This document shows positions 1-8,265 of a stretch of DNA of 64,000 nucleotides, in pieces (position 1 is the first letter of the stretch; each line of letters begins with the position of its first letter). This DNA is from Agrobacterium larrymoorei (GTDB taxonomy: Bacteria; Pseudomonadota; Alphaproteobacteria; Rhizobiales; Rhizobiaceae). A program made the translations under genes and the position numbers. The stretch covers positions 1,128,001 to 1,192,000 of the forward strand of contig NZ_CP039691.1 of the NCBI RefSeq assembly GCF_005145045.1. The letters run 5' to 3'. The notes under the pieces are model-generated. The model worked only from the letters and a program-made list of their open reading frames with translations, was not told the origin of the DNA and ran no database searches.

Positions 1-675
1 GGCATCGGCGCGTTCCATCTCGGCTCGGCGCTTGAGCCTCTGCTGGATGGTTTCAAGGCGGTTTATGGAGATAGCGGCGTCGTGCTTCTGGGTCTGGTGG
101 CGCTGACTGGCCTTATCGCCAGCTTCCACACCATTCTCTATGCGCAGGGTCGGCAGATCTATTCGCTGTCGCGCGCGGGCTATTTCCCCACGGCGCTTTC
201 CATCACGCATCCCAAGTTCAGAACGCCGCATGTCGCCATGCTGACGGGTGCCATCGTTGGCCTCAGCGTCATGATGATCATCTGGTTCGCGCTTGGTGCG
301 GAAAAGGGCGGCAGCATCATCGGTAGCGTGTTGATCAACATGGCCGTCTTCGGCGCGATGTTCTCTTATATCATGCAGGCGCTTTCCTTCATCCTGCTGC
401 GCAAGAACCTGCCGAATATCGAGCGTCCGTTCCGTTCGCCACTCGGTGTGCCGGGCGCGGTACTGACCATCATCATCGCTGTCGTGACGCTGCTCTATCA
501 GGTGCAGGACCCGAACTTCACCAAGGGCGTGCTGTGGGTCGCGATCTGGTTTGCCGTCGCCATCGCGTATTTCGCGATGGTCGGTCGCCACCGCCTCATC
601 CTCTCTCCGGAGGAAGAGTTTGCGATGGAACACAAGCAGGCGGCACTCAGCGCGGCGGCTGCGGCAAAGGCCTGA
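1..675 (+). CDS. Ethanolamine-type APC amino acid permease, C-terminal part (5' truncated by window)
   Basis: The reading frame is open from the first base and stops at 673-675, so the start lies outside the window and the GTG at 82 is internal. The visible 224 residues hold about five hydrophobic segments of an APC-superfamily permease, then a cytoplasmic tail. Features such as the loop FRSPLGVPGA and the tail GRHRLILSPEEEFAM resemble the ethanolamine permease group (family resemblance, recalled). It would import a small amine or amino acid by cation symport in the inner membrane. It lies 72 nt before the glutamine-synthetase-like gene and is probably co-transcribed with the next three genes. 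The substrate is inferred, not shown. Confidence 0.8.
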   Translation, partial: GIGAFHLGSALEPLLDGFKAVYGDSGVVLLGLVALTGLIASFHTILYAQGRQIYSLSRAGYFPTALSITHPKFRTPHVAMLTGAIVGLSVMMIIWFALGAEKGGSIIGSVLINMAVFGAMFSYIMQALSFILLRKNLPNIERPFRSPLGVPGAVLTIIIAVVTLLYQVQDPNFTKGVLWVAIWFAVAIAYFAMVGRHRLILSPEEEFAMEHKQAALSAAAAAKA

Positions 676-747
676 TGTTTCGCAAGGGAAGGCGGCGCGT
701 TTTCGTGCCGCCTTCCACCAAACAAGGAAAAAGGGAACAGTGACATC

Positions 748-2115
748 ATGACGACCTACACATTCGACGAGCTTAAAAAAGATGTCGCCGAAGGGCGCAT
801 CGATACCGTTCTGGCATGCCTCGTGGATATGCAGGGTCGCTTGATGGGCAAGCGGTTTCAGGCGCAGTTCTTCATCGAAAGCGCGCATGAGGAAACCCAC
901 ACCTGCAACTATCTTCTGGCGACCGACATGGAGATGGAGACGGTCTCCGGTTACAAATCCACCAGCTGGGAAAAGGGCTATGGCGATTATACGCTAAAGC
1001 CCGACATGGCGACGCTGCGGCGCGTGCCGTGGCTGGAAGGCACCGCTCTCGTTCTCTGCGATGCCTATGACCACCACACTCACGCCGAAGTGCCGCACTC
1101 GCCGCGCGCAATGCTGAAGAAGCAAGTTGCCCGGCTCGAAGCCATGGGCCTGAAAGCCTATATGGCGAGCGAACTGGAGTTCTTCCTCTTCGACCAGAGC
1201 TTCGAATCCGCCCGCGCCAGCGGCTATCGCAACCTGCAGCTCGCAAGCCCCTATAATGAGGATTACCACATCTTCCAGACCACCAAGGAAGAAGAGGTAA
1301 TGCGCGCCATTCGCAATGGCCTGCAAGGTGCTGGAATTCCTGTCGAAAATACCAAGGGCGAGGCATCCGCCGGTCAGGAAGAAATCAACGTTCGCTATGC
1401 CGATGCGCTCACCATGGCCGACCGCCACGCCATCATCAAGAACGCGACCAAGGAAATCGCCTGGTCCAAAGGCAAGGCTGTGACCTTCCTTGCCAAGTGG
1501 AATTATAGCGCGGCTGGCAGCTCATCCCACATCCACCAGTCTCTCTGGAGCCTGGATGGCAAGACGCCGATGTTTCTGGACAAAAATGACGAGCATGGCA
1601 TGTCCGACATGATGAGGCATTATGTGGCGGGGCTTCTGGCCCATGCCAGCGAAATCACCTATTTCCTCGCGCCCTACATCAATTCCTACAAGCGCTATAT
1701 GGCGGGCACCTTTGCGCCGACCAAGGCCGTTTGGAGCATGGACAACCGCACTGCCGGATATCGCCTCTGTGGAGACGGCACCAAAGGCATCCGCATCGAA
1801 TGCCGCGTCGGTGGCTCAGACCTCAACCCGCATCTGGCAATGGCTGCACTGCTTGCGGCAGGCATTGACGGCATCGAGAAGAAGATGGAACTTGAGCCGC
1901 AATTCGTGGGCGATGCCTATGGCGGCAAGGAGGTGCGGGAAATTCCCAAGACCCTTCGCGACGCCACCGACCATCTCCACGGCTCTGCCATGCTGCGCGC
2001 GGCCTTTGGTGATGACGTCATCGACCACTATGTCCGCGCCGCAAAGTGGGAGCAGGAAGAATACGACCGCCGCGTCACCGATTGGGAAGTCGCGCGTGGT
2101 TTCGAGAGAGCATAA
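748..2115 (+). CDS. Glutamine synthetase family protein (probable gamma-glutamyl-amine ligase)
   Basis: 455 aa, the length of GS type-I-like paralogues such as PuuA and GlnA3/GlnA4. Metal and substrate motifs are present: SELEFFLF, GQEEINVRYADAL, the AGSSSHIHQSL histidines and NSYKRY. The flap glutamate of true glutamine synthetase (Glu327 in the NSYKRLVPGYEAP loop) aligns with Phe322 in NSYKRYMAGTFAP, which argues against ammonium as the nucleophile and for a larger amine. ATP-dependent ligation of glutamate to an amine is the inferred reaction. With an ethanolamine-type permease upstream and aldehyde and alcohol dehydrogenases downstream, gamma-glutamylethanolamide is a reasonable product. 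The ATG at 748 follows a purine-rich AAGGGAACAG. Confidence 0.85.
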   Translation: MTTYTFDELKKDVAEGRIDTVLACLVDMQGRLMGKRFQAQFFIESAHEETHTCNYLLATDMEMETVSGYKSTSWEKGYGDYTLKPDMATLRRVPWLEGTALVLCDAYDHHTHAEVPHSPRAMLKKQVARLEAMGLKAYMASELEFFLFDQSFESARASGYRNLQLASPYNEDYHIFQTTKEEEVMRAIRNGLQGAGIPVENTKGEASAGQEEINVRYADALTMADRHAIIKNATKEIAWSKGKAVTFLAKWNYSAAGSSSHIHQSLWSLDGKTPMFLDKNDEHGMSDMMRHYVAGLLAHASEITYFLAPYINSYKRYMAGTFAPTKAVWSMDNRTAGYRLCGDGTKGIRIECRVGGSDLNPHLAMAALLAAGIDGIEKKMELEPQFVGDAYGGKEVREIPKTLRDATDHLHGSAMLRAAFGDDVIDHYVRAAKWEQEEYDRRVTDWEVARGFERA

Positions 2116-2136
2116 CAACTTAGGAAGCAATCAATC

Positions 2137-3525
2137 ATGGTCATGATCCAGAATATCTCGCCGATCGACGGCACTGTTTATGCCGAACGGGAAGCGATGT
2201 CGCTGGATGCGGCGCGGGGCGCCGTGTTGAGGGCGCGTGCTGCGCAAAAGGCGTGGACGCGTCGTCCGCTGGAAGATCGCGTTCAGCTGGTGCTGAAGGG
2301 TGTGGCGCGTCTCAACGAGATGGTGGATGAGGTGGTGCCGGAACTGGCCCATATGATGGGCCGACCGGTTCGTTATGGCGGCGAGTTCAAGGGCTTCAAC
2401 GAACGCTCCAACTATGTTGCCTCCATCGCAGCCGATGCGCTGGCACCGCTTGTCATCGAGGAAAGCGGCAATTTCGAGCGTCGCATCGAGCGCGAAGCGC
2501 ACGGCGTCGTCTTCGTCATCGCGCCGTGGAACTACCCTTACATGACCGCGATCAACACGATTGCGCCAGCCTTGATGGCGGGCAACACGGTCGTCATAAA
2601 GCACGCCGCGCAGACGCTGCTCGTTGGTGAGCGCATGGTTCGCGCCTTTGTCGAGGCGGGCGTGCCGGATGATGTTTTCATCAATCTCTTCCTCGACCAC
2701 CAGACCACGTCCGCGCTCATTTCCGAAAGCCTGTTCAACTTCGTCAACTTCACCGGCTCTGTTGAGGGCGGACGCGCCATCGAGCGCGCGGCGGCTGGCA
2801 CATTTACCGGCCTCGGTCTGGAGCTTGGCGGCAAAGACCCAGGTTATGTCATGGAAGACGCGGATCTCGACGCTGCCGTCGATACGTTGATGGACGGTGC
2901 GACCTATAATTCCGGCCAGTGCTGCTGCGGCATCGAGCGTATCTATGTCAATGAGTTGCTGTTCGACGCCTTCGTTGAAAAGTCTGTGGCATGGGTGTCC
3001 AACTACAAGCTCGGCAATCCGCTCGAGCAGGAAACGACGCTGGGGCCGATGGCGAACAAGCGTTTCGCCAAGGTGGTTCGCCAGCAGGTGGCGGATGCGG
3101 TTTCGAAGGGTGCCAAGGCGCTCGTCGATCCCAAACTATTTGCCGCCGATGATGGCGAGAGCGCCTATGTCGCGCCGCAGGTCCTCATCGATGTCGATCA
3201 CAGCATGGAGTTCATGAAGGAAGAAACCTTCGGCCCCGCAGTCGGCATCATGAAGGTGAAGAACGACGACGAAGCGATCAAGCTGATGAACGACAGCAAA
3301 TACGGCCTGACGGCATCGCTGTGGACGCAGGATTCTGACAGGGCAGGGCGCATCGGTCGCGAGATCGAAACCGGCACTGTCTTCATGAACCGTGCGGATT
3401 ATCTGGACCCGGCGCTGTGCTGGACCGGCGTCAAGGAGACAGGCCGTGGCGGTTCGCTTTCCGTCATCGGCTTCCAGAACCTGACGCGCCCAAAATCATA
3501 CCATCTGAAGAAAGTCACGAAATGA
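2137..3525 (+). CDS. NAD(P)-dependent aldehyde dehydrogenase
   Basis: 462 aa soluble ALDH-superfamily enzyme oxidising an aldehyde to a carboxylate. The general-base glutamate is Glu229 in LELGGKDP and the catalytic cysteine is Cys263 in NSGQCCCGIER, exactly 34 residues apart as in the family. The active site has three consecutive cysteines (262-264), which is unusual. An AGGAAG Shine-Dalgarno precedes the ATG at 2137. It follows the ligase gene by 21 nt and its stop overlaps the start of the alcohol dehydrogenase (ATGA), so the two are probably translationally coupled. The likely role is the second oxidation of the glutamylated or free amino-alcohol substrate; the substrate is inferred from context only. 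Confidence 0.92.
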   Translation: MVMIQNISPIDGTVYAEREAMSLDAARGAVLRARAAQKAWTRRPLEDRVQLVLKGVARLNEMVDEVVPELAHMMGRPVRYGGEFKGFNERSNYVASIAADALAPLVIEESGNFERRIEREAHGVVFVIAPWNYPYMTAINTIAPALMAGNTVVIKHAAQTLLVGERMVRAFVEAGVPDDVFINLFLDHQTTSALISESLFNFVNFTGSVEGGRAIERAAAGTFTGLGLELGGKDPGYVMEDADLDAAVDTLMDGATYNSGQCCCGIERIYVNELLFDAFVEKSVAWVSNYKLGNPLEQETTLGPMANKRFAKVVRQQVADAVSKGAKALVDPKLFAADDGESAYVAPQVLIDVDHSMEFMKEETFGPAVGIMKVKNDDEAIKLMNDSKYGLTASLWTQDSDRAGRIGREIETGTVFMNRADYLDPALCWTGVKETGRGGSLSVIGFQNLTRPKSYHLKKVTK

Positions 3526-4667
3526 ATATCGTCGCAAACTGGAGCTATCCAACCCCCATCAAGCTCGGTCGTGGCCGCATCAAGGAACTGGCCGATGCCT
3601 GCAAGACGCTCGGCATCAAAAAGCCGTTGCTGGTCACGGATCGTGGTCTGGCTGCGATGGCGATCACCGGCCACGCGCTGGATATTCTCGAAGATGCAGG
3701 CCTTGGCCGCGCACTCTTTTCGGATGTCGATCCGAACCCCAACGAAATCAACCTCGAAGCGGGCGTGAAGGCCTTCAAGGATGGCGGCCATGATGGCGTC
3801 GTCGCCTTCGGCGGCGGCTCGGGCCTCGATCTCGGCAAGGCGGTTGCCTTCATGGCGGGCCAGACGCGGCCCGTCTGGGATTTCGAAGATGTCGGCGACT
3901 GGTGGACCCGCGCCAATGCCGATGGCATCGCGCCGATCGTTGCGGTGCCAACGACGGCGGGGACAGGCTCGGAAGTGGGCCGCGCCAGCGTCATCACCAA
4001 CTCCAAGACTCATGTGAAGAAAATCATCTTCCATCCGAAATTCCTGCCCGGTGTTGTGATCTGCGATCCCGAACTGGCTGTCGGCATGCCGAAGGCGATC
4101 ACGGCTGGTACCGGCATGGACGCTTTCGCCCATTGCCTTGAGGCCTATTCCTCGCCCTTCTTCCATCCCATGAGCCAGGGCATTGCGCTGGAAGGCATGC
4201 GGCTGATCAAGGAATTCCTGCCGCGCGCCTATAAGGACGGCACGGATATCGAAGCCCGCACCAACATGATGGCCGCTGCCGCCATGGGTGCCGTGTCCTT
4301 CCAGAAGGGCCTCGGCGCCATCCACTCGCTCTCGCACCCCATCGGCGCGGTTTACAACACCCACCACGGCATGACCAATGCCGTCGTCATGCCCGCCGTC
4401 CTGCGCTTCAACCGCCCGGCCATCGAAGAAAAAATCGCCCGCGCCGCCGCCTATCTCGGCATCGAAGGCGGGTTCGATGGTTTCTATGATTATGTGCTGG
4501 AACTGCGCAAAGAACTCGGCGTGCCCGACACGCTGACTGCCATGGGCATCAAGCCGGACCGTATCGATGAGTTGACGGCTGAGGCGATCAAGGATCCGAG
4601 TTGCGGGGGTAATCCGGTTGAGATGACGCTGGAGAATACCAAGGCGTTGTTTGAGGATTGCTTTTAG
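3522..4667 (+). CDS. Iron-containing (group III) alcohol dehydrogenase
   Basis: 381 aa. The frame is open further upstream, but the ATG at 3522 overlaps the aldehyde dehydrogenase stop and begins the family N-terminus (MNIVANWSYPTPIKLG). The cofactor motif GGGSGLDLGKA and the metal ligands Asp200, His204, His268 and His282 are all present with FucO-like spacing, so the enzyme should be intact. It would reversibly oxidise an alcohol to an aldehyde with NAD. As the last gene of the permease-ligase-ALDH-ADH set it fits oxidation of the alcohol group of an ethanolamine-derived substrate before the aldehyde dehydrogenase acts; that order is inference. Confidence 0.92.
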   Translation: MNIVANWSYPTPIKLGRGRIKELADACKTLGIKKPLLVTDRGLAAMAITGHALDILEDAGLGRALFSDVDPNPNEINLEAGVKAFKDGGHDGVVAFGGGSGLDLGKAVAFMAGQTRPVWDFEDVGDWWTRANADGIAPIVAVPTTAGTGSEVGRASVITNSKTHVKKIIFHPKFLPGVVICDPELAVGMPKAITAGTGMDAFAHCLEAYSSPFFHPMSQGIALEGMRLIKEFLPRAYKDGTDIEARTNMMAAAAMGAVSFQKGLGAIHSLSHPIGAVYNTHHGMTNAVVMPAVLRFNRPAIEEKIARAAAYLGIEGGFDGFYDYVLELRKELGVPDTLTAMGIKPDRIDELTAEAIKDPSCGGNPVEMTLENTKALFEDCF

Positions 4668-4686
4668 CAGGGCCTCTCGTCTCGCT

Positions 4687-4805
4687 CCCTCATTCCTGTG
4701 CTCGTCACAGGAATCCAGCAGACGCGCGTCTGCGCGGCTAAGAGAGTCTTTTCAGCCCAAGGACTTGGGCTGGCTGGATCCCTGTGACAGGCACAGGGAT
4801 GAGGG
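4687..4805. repeat. Palindromic mosaic element, family A, copy 1
   Basis: About 119 bp between the alcohol dehydrogenase and VOC genes. Outer arms CATTCCTGTG...CACAGGGATGAG pair with each other and enclose two internal hairpins, GCAGACGCGCGTCTGC and CAGCCCAAGGACTTGGGCTG, so the unit can fold as a cloverleaf. The same layout recurs near 8321, 12888 and 16026. It resembles rhizobial intergenic mosaic elements (RIME class); that label is from memory. Confidence 0.8.
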
Positions 4806-4883
4806 GCGGGGGAGCTTGTCCTCTAAAACATCGCCACCCTCCCACAAACAAGCTATGATCATTCCTTCCATGGGAGGAAGATC

Positions 4884-5360
4884 ATGAACAAGAACACGAT
4901 ATGCGTCTGGTACGATAAGGACGCGGAAGCTGCCGCGCGTTTTTACGCCGAGACCTTCCCGAACAGCAGCGTGGGCAAAGTAACCCGTGCGCCCAGTGAC
5001 TACCCGGATGGCAAGGAAGGCAATGTTCTGGTGGTGGAATTCACCGTGGCGGGCATTCCCTGCATCGGCCTCAATGGCGGCCCGGTTTTCAAGCACAGTG
5101 AAGCCTTCTCGTTCCAGATTTCGACGGACGATCAGGAAGAGACCGACCGTTACTGGAACGCCATCATTGGCAATGGCGGGCAGGAGAGTGAATGCGGCTG
5201 GTGCAAGGACAAGTGGGGCATTTCCTGGCAAATCACGCCGCGTGCGCTGATGGATGCGATGGCCGCCGGTGGTGCCGAAGCCAAGCGGGCTTTCGACGCG
5301 ATGATGAAGATGAAGAAGATCGACATTGCGACGATTGAGGCTGCCCGGCGCGGTGGCTGA
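4884..5360 (+). CDS. VOC family protein (PhnB-like)
   Basis: 158 aa small soluble protein of the glyoxalase/dioxygenase-fold (VOC) superfamily, PhnB-like subgroup, often misannotated as a 3-demethylubiquinone methyltransferase. Family features are the N-terminal YDKDAEAAARFYAETFPNS segment, the central GGPVFKHSEAFSFQI strand and the CGWCKDKWGISWQI region. Start ATG 4884 has a strong GGGAGGAAG site five bases upstream. It stands alone on the + strand between a palindromic repeat and the ParA-like gene. No substrate or reaction can be deduced from the sequence. Confidence 0.85.
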   Translation: MNKNTICVWYDKDAEAAARFYAETFPNSSVGKVTRAPSDYPDGKEGNVLVVEFTVAGIPCIGLNGGPVFKHSEAFSFQISTDDQEETDRYWNAIIGNGGQESECGWCKDKWGISWQITPRALMDAMAAGGAEAKRAFDAMMKMKKIDIATIEAARRGG

Positions 5361-5415
5361 ATCGTTCGAACAAACGCGGCGGGGCGAGAGGTAGCCTCCT
5401 TGCGTTTCCGATTTG

Positions 5416-5432
5416 TTAACCATGTTGGTTAA
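5416..5432. promoter_or_regulatory. Perfect palindrome upstream of the ParA-like gene
   Basis: TTAACCA-TGT-TGGTTAA is a perfect 7-3-7 inverted repeat 80 bp before the ParA-like start. It is the only notable structure between 5361 and 5511. It could be an operator for autoregulation or a binding site for another factor; no regulator is identified. Confidence 0.35.
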
Positions 5433-5511
5433 GAGTGCGTAAAGCACCATGATTGCTTCGGTGCAGTGCAGAGCATCGCAATTTTCAGGCTCTGAAATTT
5501 TCGGGGGCCCT

Positions 5512-6225
5512 ATGCCAGTCATCACATTCGCCAACACCAAAGGTGGAGCAGGCAAAACGACAGCCGTTCTGCTGCTCGCAACCGAGCTTGCCCGCACCGG
5601 TCATCGCGTCACCGTTCTGGACGCCGATCCGCAGTTGTGGATTTCGCACTGGTTCGAGCTTTCCGGCTCGGTCGATAATCTCTCCGTCATTTCCAACGTG
5701 ACGATGGCTTCGCTGGAAACGCATATTCGCGAGAACAAGGCCAGCACGGACTGTTTCATCATCGATCTGCCCGGCACCAGGAGCCCGCTTCTGACCATGG
5801 CGCTCGGCATTTCGGACCACGTTCTCATTCCCGTTCAGGGATCGGCCATGGATGCGCGCGGTGCCGCCGAAGTTCTCGATCACCTCACTTTCCTTCGCGA
5901 AAAGATGGGCCGCGATATCGATCACTCCGTCGTCCTGACCCGCGTCAACGCCATGATCAGCACCCGCGCGCTGCTGCTGGTAAAGGGGCTTCTTGCCCAG
6001 AGAAACGTTCGCGTGCTCAACACCCCCATCGCCGAACGCGCCGCCTTCCGCGATATTTTCGACCATGGCGGAACCATTGCCGCGCTGGACTGTCAGAAGG
6101 TCAGCAATGTGGATAAGGCGCTGGAAAATGTACGCCTTCTCGCGGCTGAAGTTCTTGGGCTTTTGCCGGTCCGGGTGGTGAAGTCCGGGCGGGATCTGCG
6201 GATTTTCAATCGTCGGGCTGCTTGA
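5512..6225 (+). CDS. Orphan ParA/MinD-family ATPase, VirC1-like
   Basis: 237 aa. The ATG at 5512 is preferred over the ORF's in-frame ATG at 5449 because it starts the conserved MPVITFANTKGGAGKTTA sequence with the deviant Walker A motif KGGAGKTT, and a GGGGG run precedes it. The Walker A' segment VLDADPQLWISHW and the Walker B-like FIIDLPGTRSP follow. Proteins of this class dimerise on ATP and bind DNA or polar partners for segregation or positioning. The overall form recalls Agrobacterium VirC1 and rhizobial orphan ParA proteins. No parB-like gene or parS cluster is adjacent, so a plasmid-partition role is not supported. Confidence 0.85.
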   Translation: MPVITFANTKGGAGKTTAVLLLATELARTGHRVTVLDADPQLWISHWFELSGSVDNLSVISNVTMASLETHIRENKASTDCFIIDLPGTRSPLLTMALGISDHVLIPVQGSAMDARGAAEVLDHLTFLREKMGRDIDHSVVLTRVNAMISTRALLLVKGLLAQRNVRVLNTPIAERAAFRDIFDHGGTIAALDCQKVSNVDKALENVRLLAAEVLGLLPVRVVKSGRDLRIFNRRAA

Positions 6226-6293
6226 GTTTTAGCGGGGTGTTGGCGGGTGAACCATACCCGCCAAACCTGAAAAGACGCCTCGCTATTTTTTGC

Positions 6294-6322
6294 TTGATTT
6301 GGAAATGATCATTTCCTATATT
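6294..6322 (+). promoter_or_regulatory. Promoter with 16-bp operator of the TetR gene
   Basis: -35 TTGATT (6294-6299), 17-nt spacer and -10 TATATT (6317-6322). The spacer contains the perfect palindrome GGAAATGATCATTTCC (6301-6316), repeated identically before the MFS gene. The -10 lies 7 nt before the TetR ATG, so the transcript is probably leaderless, and no Shine-Dalgarno is present. Confidence 0.75.
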
Positions 6323-6329
6323 CCGCCTC

Positions 6330-6950
6330 ATGAACGAGATCGCCACCACATATCACCTAAACCGTCAGCGCGGACGTCCGCGTGAATTCGATGTCGATGC
6401 CGCCGTCGATAAGGCGATTGGTGTTTTCGCGGAGCGCGGTTTTCATGCCACGTCGGTTGGAGACCTGACCGAGGCGATGGATTTGACGCAGGGCAGTCTC
6501 TACAAGGCTTTCAAGGATAAGAAAGACATCTACATTGCTGCCGTGGAGCGCTACAAGCTGGTGCAGACTAGGCGCTTCGAAGCCAAGGTTCAGGCGGGCC
6601 GGAATGGCCGCGAGAAACTGCTGGCGGCGATGAATTTCTATGCGGATGGGTCTGCCGGACAATCCGGCAAGCAGGGTTGCCTTGTCGTCGGCGCGGCAGC
6701 CGATCTGGCGTCGCTGGATGAGGATATGGCGCGCGTGGTGCGTAGCGCAATCGAAGCACGCGAAAAGATTTTGGCCCGCCTCGTGCGGGAAGGGCAGGCG
6801 GATGGCTCCGTTGTCAGTAACGGCCAAGCCGACGTGCTGGCGAAGACGGCGCTCTGCCTGTTGTACGGAATGCGGGTTGTCGGGAAAACCGGCCCCTCAC
6901 GGGAGGAATTGTCGTTGATCGTTGATGCCGCGATGCGGGTTTTCGATTGA
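6330..6950 (+). CDS. TetR/AcrR family transcriptional repressor
   Basis: 206 aa. The N-terminal TetR helix-turn-helix spans roughly residues 17-65 (RGRPREFDVDAAVDKAI, then GFHATSVGDLTEAMDLTQGS and LYKAFKDKK); the rest is a variable ligand-binding all-helical domain. It lies 44 nt upstream of a drug-efflux-type MFS gene on the same strand, and both genes carry the same 16-bp palindrome in their promoters, so it very likely represses itself and the transporter until a ligand binds. The start codon at 6330 has no Shine-Dalgarno but sits where transcription should begin. The ligand is unknown. Confidence 0.92.
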   Translation: MNEIATTYHLNRQRGRPREFDVDAAVDKAIGVFAERGFHATSVGDLTEAMDLTQGSLYKAFKDKKDIYIAAVERYKLVQTRRFEAKVQAGRNGREKLLAAMNFYADGSAGQSGKQGCLVVGAAADLASLDEDMARVVRSAIEAREKILARLVREGQADGSVVSNGQADVLAKTALCLLYGMRVVGKTGPSREELSLIVDAAMRVFD

Positions 6951-6958
6951 TTTTTTGT

Positions 6959-6990
6959 TTAATTCGGAAATGATCATTTCCAATTAGGAG
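6959..6990 (+). promoter_or_regulatory. Second copy of the TetR operator, before the MFS gene
   Basis: The palindrome GGAAATGATCATTTCC is at 6966-6981, identical to that at 6301-6316. A TTAATT at 6959-6964 holds the same position relative to the palindrome as the -35 of the TetR promoter; the -10 is weaker. AGGAG at 6986-6990 is the ribosome binding site of the MFS gene. Confidence 0.7.
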
Positions 6991-6994
6991 TGAA

Positions 6995-8227
6995 ATGATG
7001 ACCTCGACGGTTGTTGATGCGGCCAAGCCGCAGGAAGAGACGATTTCTTCCGCCATGATCTTCCTGCTGGCCAGCGCCTGCGGGCTGGTGGCGGCCAATC
7101 TTTATTATGCGCAGCCGCTCGCCGGTGTCATCGGCGCCGAACTCGGCCTTTCCTCTGCCGCAACCGGCCTGATCGTGACGCTGACGCAGATCGGCTATGG
7201 CCTCGGCCTTCTCTTCGTCGTGCCACTGGGTGATCTGGTGGAGAACCGCAGGCTGATCGTCGCGACGGTTGGGACCGCTGTTCTGGCATTGATAGCCGCA
7301 GCACTTGCCCCGCATGCCGCGCCGTTTCTGGCCGCCGTTTTCCTCGTTGGCATCAGTTCGGTTGCCGTTCAGATGATCGTGCCCTTCGCGGCGCATATGA
7401 CGCCGCATGCCACGCGCGGTCGCGTCGTCGGCAATGTCATGAGCGGGCTGATGGTCGGCATCATGCTGGCGCGGCCGGTTTCCAGCGTACTTTCGGAGTT
7501 CGTATCCTGGCGCGGCGTCTTCCTGCTCTCGGCTGCGGTCATGGTCGTGCTTGCCCTGGTCCTTTATCGTCTTCTGCCGCAGCGTATGCCGGATGCGAAG
7601 CTGCCTTACCGTTCGCTTCTCGCCTCCATGGGTCATCTTGCCCGCAACACGCCAATTCTCCAGCGTCGCTCTGCCTATCAGGCCGCGATGTTCGGCGCTT
7701 TCAGCCTGTTCTGGACGACGACGCCGCTTTATCTCAGCGGTCCTGCCTTCCGGCTGACACAAGGTGAAATCGCGCTCTTTGCATTGGCCGGAGCAGCAGG
7801 CGCAATCGCCGCGCCCATTGCGGGGCGGATGGCAGACCGTGGCTGGACATGGGGCGCAACCCTGTTTGCATTGGTGACGGCAGCCGTGTCGTTCCTCATC
7901 ACGCATATCGCGTCCGAAGGCACGCATCTTTCGCTGGCGCTGCTTGTTTTGGCCGCGATCACGCTGGACTTCGCCGTCACCACCACCCTCGTGCTTGGTC
8001 AGCGCGCTATCTTTGCGCTCGGCGCAGAATACCGCAGCCGCCTCAACGGCGTCTTCATGGCCACCTTCTTCATGGGCGGCGCATTGGGATCTGCACTCGG
8101 CGGCTGGGCCTATGCGAGCGGCCAATGGGCAGCTGCGTCTTGGCTCGGCTTCGCTCTGCCGGTTATGGCGCTGGGGTTCTTTTTGACGGAAGGGCGGAGT
8201 GAGAAGCGGGCTTTGAAGCTGGGCTAA
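6995..8227 (+). CDS. MFS transporter, drug-efflux type
   Basis: 410 aa with about 12 predicted membrane segments. An N-terminal region (YYAQPLAGVIGAELGLS) and the loop GLLFVVPLGDLVENRRLI carry the MFS motif A pattern; the second half repeats it as GAIAAPIAGRMADRG. It should act as an H+-coupled exporter in the inner membrane. ATG 6995 and ATG 6998 are both possible: AGGAG is 4 nt from the first and 7 nt from the second, so 6998 is slightly favoured by spacing. Control by the upstream TetR protein is strongly suggested by the shared operator. The substrate is not predictable. Confidence 0.9.
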   Translation: MMTSTVVDAAKPQEETISSAMIFLLASACGLVAANLYYAQPLAGVIGAELGLSSAATGLIVTLTQIGYGLGLLFVVPLGDLVENRRLIVATVGTAVLALIAAALAPHAAPFLAAVFLVGISSVAVQMIVPFAAHMTPHATRGRVVGNVMSGLMVGIMLARPVSSVLSEFVSWRGVFLLSAAVMVVLALVLYRLLPQRMPDAKLPYRSLLASMGHLARNTPILQRRSAYQAAMFGAFSLFWTTTPLYLSGPAFRLTQGEIALFALAGAAGAIAAPIAGRMADRGWTWGATLFALVTAAVSFLITHIASEGTHLSLALLVLAAITLDFAVTTTLVLGQRAIFALGAEYRSRLNGVFMATFFMGGALGSALGGWAYASGQWAAASWLGFALPVMALGFFLTEGRSEKRALKLG

Positions 8228-8265
8228 AGATTATTCACCGCGATTATTCATGCTCGGCTTGACCC

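Noticed and set aside
6241..6263. TGGCGGGT/ACCCGCCA hairpin as terminator of the ParA-like gene
   Set aside because: A good stem but not followed by a T run; not listed as a terminator.
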